This document shows positions 58,393 through 64,000 of a DNA stretch of 64,000 nucleotides, piece by piece (position 1 is the first letter of the stretch; the number at the start of each line of letters is the position of its first letter). Position numbers and translations under genes: made by a program. This DNA comes from Saprospiraceae bacterium. GTDB lineage: Bacteria; Bacteroidota; Bacteroidia; Chitinophagales; Saprospiraceae. The notes under the pieces are model-generated. The model was not told the DNA's origin. It did no database searches and saw only the letters and a list, made by a program, of their open reading frames with translations. The stretch covers positions 4,216,001 to 4,280,000 of the forward strand of contig JAWKLJ010000001.1 in the NCBI GenBank assembly GCA_041392805.1, given 5' to 3'.

Positions 58393-60786
58393 ATGACGGA
58401 TATCCTGAAAACGACTGTAAATTATTTTAAGCCGCCTTATCAATACTTCTGGTGTTGGGCAGAGGGTGGGGAGGTAATTGAATGGAATGACGACGGAGAA
58501 ACGATTTGTTACAGAGACGATCTGGCGCTAATTTTGGAATCGATCGCTCCAAAGGGGGTGCCACAATTGGGGACATTATTACTCTTATTGGCTGCCTTTC
58601 AGGATAAACCATTAGATAGGGTAAAGGACCTGTTAGAAGATTTAGCGAGTCGAATACCCCTAGAAGGAGAATCCATAGAAAATATCAAAAACTTTATTGT
58701 TCAGACGATTGAATTTATGAAAGTAATTCAGCGTTTGCCCAAATCATTGCGTAGCGGCAACCATCGGATACATCTACTAAATGAACTGGTTGCTAAAGTA
58801 CCTAATCGGATACCTCCTGATAAGGCACAAGAGGTTATAGCTATGCTAAATGCAGGTACGTGGGATAACTTAATGATAAAAGGAGGTACAAGCAAAAATA
58901 TTTTGCGAACTTTTACCATTGATCTGGAAAATATCAGCCATCTTTTTGACTATTTCAAAAATACAGATCAGTTGGAATTGGTCTTAAAAACGGGCTTGCA
59001 TCAATTGCCGTCCTCTATCTCTATTACTTTACCAGCAGAGGCTCCCGGAGATTTGATAACAGCATTAGCGCAAGATGCAAAAACAATAGGCCTTTCCCGT
59101 CTGGCGAAGAGATTGCTAGCCGCACTTCATATTCCTATGCATACTCAGGGGGTGAGTGATCTGCCATTTGGAGGAATTTCGGATATTTCTAACCGAGGAA
59201 ACTTAGATCGATTGTTGCTAAGTGAACTCGCACAGGATGACTTATCCCTCACAGCGAGGTTAGTCAATAACGAAGCATTGTATTTGCAGCGAGAGGAGCC
59301 ACCTAGCCCATTGGTCAAAGAAAGAATAATACTGTTGGATAACACCCTGAAAATGTGGGGTATTCCAAGGGTCTTTGGTATAGCTACAGCACTAGCTTGT
59401 GCACAAAATAGAAAAGATAATGTGGTTGTCAAAGCGTATATGTTGGGTGGAGAATTATTGAAACCAATAAACCTGGTGTCAAAAGCTGGCGTTGTGGATG
59501 CCTTGGAGCAATTAGACGTCCATCTGCATTGTGGAGAGACCTTGTATCAGGTCTTGACAAATCAGAAGGCAACACCCAGCGCTGAGTTTATTTTTATTAC
59601 AGATGAGGCAACAATCAATCACCCAGGATTTCAGTCAAAATTTGCAGAAGTTAAGGGACTACTTTCCTTTTTGATACTCATCAATAGAGCAGGAAGGCTT
59701 CAGTTTTTCCAATATCTCAACGGTCATCGAAAATTAATAAGCACCTCCAAATTTGATCTCCAGGAATTGAATCATTCCACGTCCCTTAGCCAGGTTGTGA
59801 TTTCAAAAGACTCTGGCTCTGATGCATTGCCAATGGCATTGAGGATCGACCCGTTCCCGCTCTATTTTCCTGCTTTTCGACTTGATTTGAGACGAAAAAA
59901 CACTTTTCTTATACCAGGTAAGCAAGGCGTTCTTAGCATCACGGCGGAACAACGGGTGTTGCTTTGGAAGGGGAATTATGTAGGGGCAAGAGCAATTATT
60001 TCCAACATCGAAAAGGGGAATTATTACTTTGCTTATTCAAAAGTGAATGGATTATACCTACTTGTTTGTGGCATTGAGGTGTTTAAATTATATCACATAG
60101 ATTTAACGGCTCATGAAGTGACAAGTCTACCTATAAAGTATGGACATCAAGTCCGTCAGGTTTTTTTGGAAGCGAATGAGTTTCTATTTTTTAGCCGTGG
60201 GAGTTGGTTTAAAATTGATAAAAACACAGGGGATGCTACCAGCATTAGTTTTTCAGCTTTTAAAAAACAAAATAAGCTCAATGAAGTCAACTATACTTAT
60301 GACCACAACGTAGCAGAAATCAAAAAAATAGTCAACCCCGGCTATACGATCATTAGCAAAATAAAACGGATTTATCTTAACGCAAATGGTCGATTGGCTT
60401 TAGATGGGCGGGAGATTAGGCTTTTAGAAAACACGATTCATTTTTCTGAATTTACCAAAGGACGCCAATGGGTGGATGAAATAAAAGTTAAGGAAACGAA
60501 ACCAATGCTTGCAGACAATCCATTCATTCATTTTGGGCGCAGAAAATGGGAGTATGGCAGTGAAGCCATTATTGATGAGAGGGGGTTTTTACATCTCAGG
60601 AGTGGCAACAGGAACCTTCCCGAAGTCACTATGGTTCTGGTCATAGGGAAACCTTTGGCTTTTTGGGCTTCTGATGGCACCTACTGTGGGTCTTACTATT
60701 TTATTGGACAGGGAGGGCAAAAGGAGCTGCCCGCGCAGGCTTTTTACAGGAAATATATTCAAGCATTTATTGACGGAATAGCGTAA
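58393..60786 (+). CDS. vWA / beta-propeller protein of the bpX system
   Basis: A 797-aa cytosolic protein. Residues 1-250 are a helical region. A conserved block GGISDISNRGNLDRLL and SELAQDDLSLTARL, then NEALYLQREEPP, leads into a vWA-like domain with RIILLDNTLKMWG: the MIDAS D316-N-T-L-K320 keeps the Asp but not the usual DxSxS serines, and D404 (FITDEA) lies at the third metal position. The C-terminal 340 residues are beta-rich with repeated strands such as YFAYSKVNGLYLLVCGIEVF, consistent with a propeller. It is the likely MoxR client. The partly degenerate MIDAS is worth noting. Confidence 0.75.
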   Translation: MTDILKTTVNYFKPPYQYFWCWAEGGEVIEWNDDGETICYRDDLALILESIAPKGVPQLGTLLLLLAAFQDKPLDRVKDLLEDLASRIPLEGESIENIKNFIVQTIEFMKVIQRLPKSLRSGNHRIHLLNELVAKVPNRIPPDKAQEVIAMLNAGTWDNLMIKGGTSKNILRTFTIDLENISHLFDYFKNTDQLELVLKTGLHQLPSSISITLPAEAPGDLITALAQDAKTIGLSRLAKRLLAALHIPMHTQGVSDLPFGGISDISNRGNLDRLLLSELAQDDLSLTARLVNNEALYLQREEPPSPLVKERIILLDNTLKMWGIPRVFGIATALACAQNRKDNVVVKAYMLGGELLKPINLVSKAGVVDALEQLDVHLHCGETLYQVLTNQKATPSAEFIFITDEATINHPGFQSKFAEVKGLLSFLILINRAGRLQFFQYLNGHRKLISTSKFDLQELNHSTSLSQVVISKDSGSDALPMALRIDPFPLYFPAFRLDLRRKNTFLIPGKQGVLSITAEQRVLLWKGNYVGARAIISNIEKGNYYFAYSKVNGLYLLVCGIEVFKLYHIDLTAHEVTSLPIKYGHQVRQVFLEANEFLFFSRGSWFKIDKNTGDATSISFSAFKKQNKLNEVNYTYDHNVAEIKKIVNPGYTIISKIKRIYLNANGRLALDGREIRLLENTIHFSEFTKGRQWVDEIKVKETKPMLADNPFIHFGRRKWEYGSEAIIDERGFLHLRSGNRNLPEVTMVLVIGKPLAFWASDGTYCGSYYFIGQGGQKELPAQAFYRKYIQAFIDGIA

Positions 60787-60787
60787 A

Positions 60788-63529
60788 ATGAAATTAACCC
60801 TTGCCTATCAAGAGACGAACCCTCATGCTGTTTGTGCTGCTTTTGTTAGAAGCGGACAGCCATCCGATTGGCTTCAAACTTTGAGTGAGTGGGCTATTCC
60901 TTTGGACCAACTGGAATGTTATGCCGTTCCTACTGCTTTGAATGATATCAAACCAAGCGGCTTGTTTGTTATTTTTAAAGGAAAGGATATTCCTGACCCT
61001 GGTGCTATCCTTGCTCCCTATGGTCGCATTGGAGAAAACTTTTATCTGCCTATTCACGCGCAACTTTTCCCTCCCTTAACACCTGCAGAATGGCAGGATA
61101 TGGTGCATTATGATCGTCAACTTTTTCACCCTACCATCGGAATGGTTGGATTCACTTTATCAGATCAAATAGATTTTGGTCAACTTTTAGTGCTGCCCAA
61201 AGAACAACGACGCTTGTGGAATTTGGCTGTAGCAGGTTTTTCGGCTAGGCCACCATTGGTAAAAATTAGTGTAGAAAGACCTTCAACTGAAAGCATTCTA
61301 GAAGCCCTAAAGGAGGAAATGAATACCCGCCCTTTGGAAGATATACCTGGGAATGAAAACAAAAAACCAGGGGGATTAGAGGATAATATTGATGAGCTCA
61401 AGCAATTTTTATTAAAAAAGGCACTGGACGTTTCCAAAAAACTTAAAGAAACAGGGAATGACTATCAATCGAACCAGCGAAACAGGCCTCAGCAGATGGA
61501 TCCTTATGCCCGTGGTGGATCAGGCAGCCCAAGTTGGTTTGGTGGATTAAGAGGAAGAATGGAGCAGTGGCTGCTTAGACAATTGGAAGAATTAGAGAAA
61601 AAACGGGAACAGGAGGTTCAGCGACTTTTGCGTTTATTTGAAGAAAATCCTGAAGAAGCCCTGCGTTATTCCATTCCACTGGAAGGGCCCTATCAAAATC
61701 GAGGTACTGCTATGCCATCTGATCGTTTAGGTACTCGGCATGCAGATTTTAACCTGAGCAATCTTGGTGGTGGTAATCAAGTAGATTCATGGAATTTGGA
61801 TAGGCATTATTATAGCTTAAGAGCCAAATATCAAGATGCTGCAAAAACGCAATTGGCGGCAGGGAATTACAGAAAAGCAGCCTATATCTATGCCCATTTG
61901 TTGGGCGATTATCATTCGGCGGCCAATGCATTGGTGCAGGGTAAATATTTTAGAGAGGCTGCGATATTATATAAAGACCATCTTAAACAGGATAGCAAAG
62001 CTGCCGAATGCTTGGAGCAGGGGGGATTGATCCTAGAAGCAATTGAGCTTTATGAGGGCATGGAGAAAATGGAGAAAATTGGTGACCTGTATATTCAATT
62101 GGATCAAAGACACAAAGCAATACCTTATTATGAAAACGCACTAACGGACGCTTTGAAGCTCAATAATTACCTGGATGGTTATAGAATTTGTGAAGAAAAG
62201 CTAAAAGCCCATGATCGGGCTAAAGGCTTACTCCTGGAAGGATGGAAATTTTCAGGGCAAGCAGAAAATTGTTTAGCAAAATATTTCAAAGTGCTCGAGA
62301 AAGAAGACAAGGATGAAATCAGTGAAGCAGTTCAAGCAGTTTATCAATTACATACCCCTGAAGGCCGAAAAAATAATTTTTTAAATGTACTGAAGGAATG
62401 GAATACCACGAATGAAAAAACACTTGTCTGCCGCAGCCAAATAGCCTATGAAATCATTAGTGAACAAGCTAAAGCTGGGGATATTTCTAATCTTCAATAC
62501 CTGGACAGGTTTATTTCAAATGACACTTTATTAACTAAAGATGCCAGCAGGTACGTGTACCAGCACAGGGGAACGACGCTAAAGAGGAGCGCTTTGCCTA
62601 CTGTTTTTCGACTAGACAAGGAAATAGACTGGATGGAAGTCACTATCCACAATCATCAACTTTTGGTACTAGGTATAAAAGCCGGTCGTCTACACCTGGC
62701 ACGTGCCAATTGGAAAGGGGACATAGAATATTATAGCTGGACGGATATGGTGAGTCCAGGCACCCGATTCCGAATAGGCTCTTCCCCTTTCTTTAAAGGG
62801 GAGGTTTTTATTTACGAAACCTCCAGAACGGCTTTTAACCCCATTAGCTTACCGGCTAATCAGCATTTTTTCAATGCCTTACAAATCCGATTCCTCTATT
62901 GGTTGCCAGAAAATTTATGTGGAATAACCTTTGATAAGATAGGCCAAATTACTGCATTGGTGGCTAAAAAAGAGGCAACAACTTTGATACATTATAATGT
63001 ACAGGGAGAAATAATATCTACTTTGGACTGTGTCTACAAAGGGATGCCACTAATTTTAAATAGGACCACTTTGCCTGTTCCAATCTATTTTAGGAATAAT
63101 TGCTATTATACGGTTAATGCTCACCATTTTCTTCGTATTAATGAGAAAGGAGAGGCTACTGTCGTGGAATTTGCTTCACCATGCCATGGCTTTTTTGCCT
63201 CTGATCATTGGACTGCCACTAGGATGATCATTGCCACTGGAAATAATTGTTTTTATATACGGCCCAGTTTGGAGAAGCTTGATGCTGAAAAAATCAGTAT
63301 TAATGAATCAATTGATCGTCCTGTGGCTGTAACGTTTATTGCAGGTAGACAATTGGTCATTGCAAGTACTTTTAGTGTAGCCATTTATGACCTCAAATAC
63401 CATAAAATGTTGCATAGGTTTAAAACGAAGAACAAGACTATCGGCGTGGTTGCATCAGCAGGGCGAAAGCAATTTACATTAGTATCTTCAAGTGGCCTAA
63501 TCCAGGTTTACGATATCAGTAAGGCCTAA
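60788..63529 (+). CDS. Large helical-repeat / beta-propeller protein of the bpX system (bpX6-like)
   Basis: A 913-aa cytosolic protein starting 1 bp after the previous stop. Residues 1-170 are an N-terminal domain (KDIPDPGAILAPYGRIG). A charged coiled region with WLLRQLEELEKKREQE and NPEEALRYSIPL follows, then TPR-like repeats (about 345-545; AGNYRKAAYIYAHLLGDY, HKAIPYYENALTDALKL). The C-terminal 350 residues look like a beta-propeller, including RVYDIS-type ends such as LVSSSGLIQVYDISKA. The NPEEALRY-type motif is shared with bpX6 proteins of MoxR-vWA-beta-propeller systems. It probably recognises the substrate or target of the machine. Confidence 0.75.
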   Translation: MKLTLAYQETNPHAVCAAFVRSGQPSDWLQTLSEWAIPLDQLECYAVPTALNDIKPSGLFVIFKGKDIPDPGAILAPYGRIGENFYLPIHAQLFPPLTPAEWQDMVHYDRQLFHPTIGMVGFTLSDQIDFGQLLVLPKEQRRLWNLAVAGFSARPPLVKISVERPSTESILEALKEEMNTRPLEDIPGNENKKPGGLEDNIDELKQFLLKKALDVSKKLKETGNDYQSNQRNRPQQMDPYARGGSGSPSWFGGLRGRMEQWLLRQLEELEKKREQEVQRLLRLFEENPEEALRYSIPLEGPYQNRGTAMPSDRLGTRHADFNLSNLGGGNQVDSWNLDRHYYSLRAKYQDAAKTQLAAGNYRKAAYIYAHLLGDYHSAANALVQGKYFREAAILYKDHLKQDSKAAECLEQGGLILEAIELYEGMEKMEKIGDLYIQLDQRHKAIPYYENALTDALKLNNYLDGYRICEEKLKAHDRAKGLLLEGWKFSGQAENCLAKYFKVLEKEDKDEISEAVQAVYQLHTPEGRKNNFLNVLKEWNTTNEKTLVCRSQIAYEIISEQAKAGDISNLQYLDRFISNDTLLTKDASRYVYQHRGTTLKRSALPTVFRLDKEIDWMEVTIHNHQLLVLGIKAGRLHLARANWKGDIEYYSWTDMVSPGTRFRIGSSPFFKGEVFIYETSRTAFNPISLPANQHFFNALQIRFLYWLPENLCGITFDKIGQITALVAKKEATTLIHYNVQGEIISTLDCVYKGMPLILNRTTLPVPIYFRNNCYYTVNAHHFLRINEKGEATVVEFASPCHGFFASDHWTATRMIIATGNNCFYIRPSLEKLDAEKISINESIDRPVAVTFIAGRQLVIASTFSVAIYDLKYHKMLHRFKTKNKTIGVVASAGRKQFTLVSSSGLIQVYDISKA

Positions 63530-63588
63530 CCAGTGTCATAAAGAGCGTTTAAAATTTTGTATCTTTCGGCTTCAATAGTCGCAAACTT

Positions 63589-64000
63589 ATGGAAGGACAG
63601 CAGCTTGAATCCATCCCCCAACAGGACTGGCGGCCTATAATGGCCGATTACGTCTGGCAACTCTTTGAGCATCATGGGTCCAGTCGATTGGTATTCCACC
63701 ATTATGCTTTTTGTCAAGTGATGGCTGAAAGGGCCCTATTGATGGCTGAACAGTCCAATTTATCGCTATTGGAGCAAGCCGCTGCCAATATAGCCGGATG
63801 GATGTACCCTACAGGCTTTTGGTTACAATACAACCATCCTTCCCCTCAGCGGAGAGCGCTTACCGAGGAATTTTTGTTGAAAAAGCAAGTGCCAGAGCCA
63901 ATTCGGAAAGCTGTTTTAAGTGCCTTACCCCCAGATGAAGTACCCAAAACGACCTTAGCGAAAATTGTTCGTGATGCTTATCTTACAACGGCCTATGGAG
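63589..64000 (+). CDS. Degenerate HD-like domain protein (partial, C-terminus outside window)
   Basis: The frame opens at ATG 63589 and runs to the end of the window (137 residues). FHHYAFCQVMAERALLMAEQ, then AANIAGWMYPTGFWLQYNHP and ALTEEFLLKKQVPEPIRKAV follow the helix pattern of HD-domain proteins (YHNxxH..., AAxFHDxGY..., S...A..FL...). The expected HD pair is replaced by M-Y, so metal binding is probably lost. Intact relatives of this fold are known among phosphohydrolases and Pycsar-type effectors. It starts 59 bp after the bpX operon with its own TATCTTTC box and may be an associated gene. Low confidence in family. Confidence 0.5.
   Translation, partial: MEGQQLESIPQQDWRPIMADYVWQLFEHHGSSRLVFHHYAFCQVMAERALLMAEQSNLSLLEQAAANIAGWMYPTGFWLQYNHPSPQRRALTEEFLLKKQVPEPIRKAVLSALPPDEVPKTTLAKIVRDAYLTTAYG

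Noticed and set aside
55890..63529. Reading of the MoxR operon as a Bat/aerotolerance or methanol-dehydrogenase activation cluster
   Set aside because: Those clusters carry a DUF58 protein and membrane-anchored BatA/BatB-type vWA proteins next to MoxR. Here the partners are cytosolic propeller and bpX-like proteins.
1..64000. CRISPR array, rRNA genes, replication origin or prophage
   Set aside because: No regularly spaced identical repeats with unique spacers, no rRNA sequence and no phage structural genes were seen. The tandem repeats found are short and differ from CRISPR geometry.

Overview
The window looks like a chromosomal segment of a free-living Bacteroidota, most likely of the Saprospiria type. 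The evidence is a type IX secretion C-terminal sorting domain, many short lipoprotein signals, promoter boxes of the TAnnTTTG kind, LytTR and NarL-type two-component pairs with a Reg_prop sensor, and carbohydrate or sulfate-ester hydrolases. Coding density is high, and the intergenic gaps are unusually rich in foldback repeats.

Layout. 1-4157: metabolic and lipoprotein genes (partial ADP-ribosylglycohydrolase, serine hydrolase, aldehyde dehydrogenase, Dabb lipoprotein). 4189-5595: a complete insertion sequence with TG...CA ends, 5-bp target duplications, doubled terminal repeats and a transposase split over two frames. 5626-18805: sulfatase, 3-hydroxyacyl-CoA dehydrogenase plus fused isobutyryl-CoA mutase, PQQ sugar dehydrogenase, SWIM protein, GH127 arabinofuranosidase, persulfide dioxygenase-rhodanese, PepSY membrane protein. 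18977-23242: a damage-type cassette dinB-dnaE2 behind a perfect palindromic operator that overlaps the -7 box. 23339-34068: a minus-strand block reading YceI, Reg_prop/LytS kinase, LytTR regulator, YaiO-like TPR/barrel, GT2 synthase, T9SS-exported PQQ protein; direct repeats with 21-bp period in front of YceI and YaiO suggest that the LytTR regulator controls both. 34197-39224: TPR protein, trans-3-hydroxyproline dehydratase, CorC, LptC, NadA. 39581-44880: FIST sensor with a histidine kinase, tRNA-Cys(GCA) with a duplicated 3' end, and a kinase/NarL regulator pair. 45016-55546: small repeat protein, Gfo/Idh oxidoreductase, DUF885, a two-subunit molybdenum hydroxylase, PafA-like phosphatase, META lipoprotein, flavin reductase.

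55890-63529 is the most unusual locus: five tightly packed co-directional genes made of a small helical protein, a MoxR AAA+ ATPase, a 238-aa partner, a vWA/beta-propeller protein and a 913-aa helical-repeat/beta-propeller protein. It matches the computationally described MoxR-vWA-beta-propeller (bpX) ternary systems, thought to be NTP-dependent conflict or regulated-assembly machines and, to my knowledge, without an experimentally established function. A protein with a degenerate HD-like domain follows and runs off the window.

Four families of dispersed or foldback sequence are visible: a 123-bp hairpin element in two copies with a compensatory base-pair change, a roughly 115-bp element carrying a perfect 33-nt palindrome in two copies, a 30-nt GCCGAATCTGCTAA motif in two copies, and several single long imperfect palindromes. 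All assignments come from reading the sequence; no searches were run.
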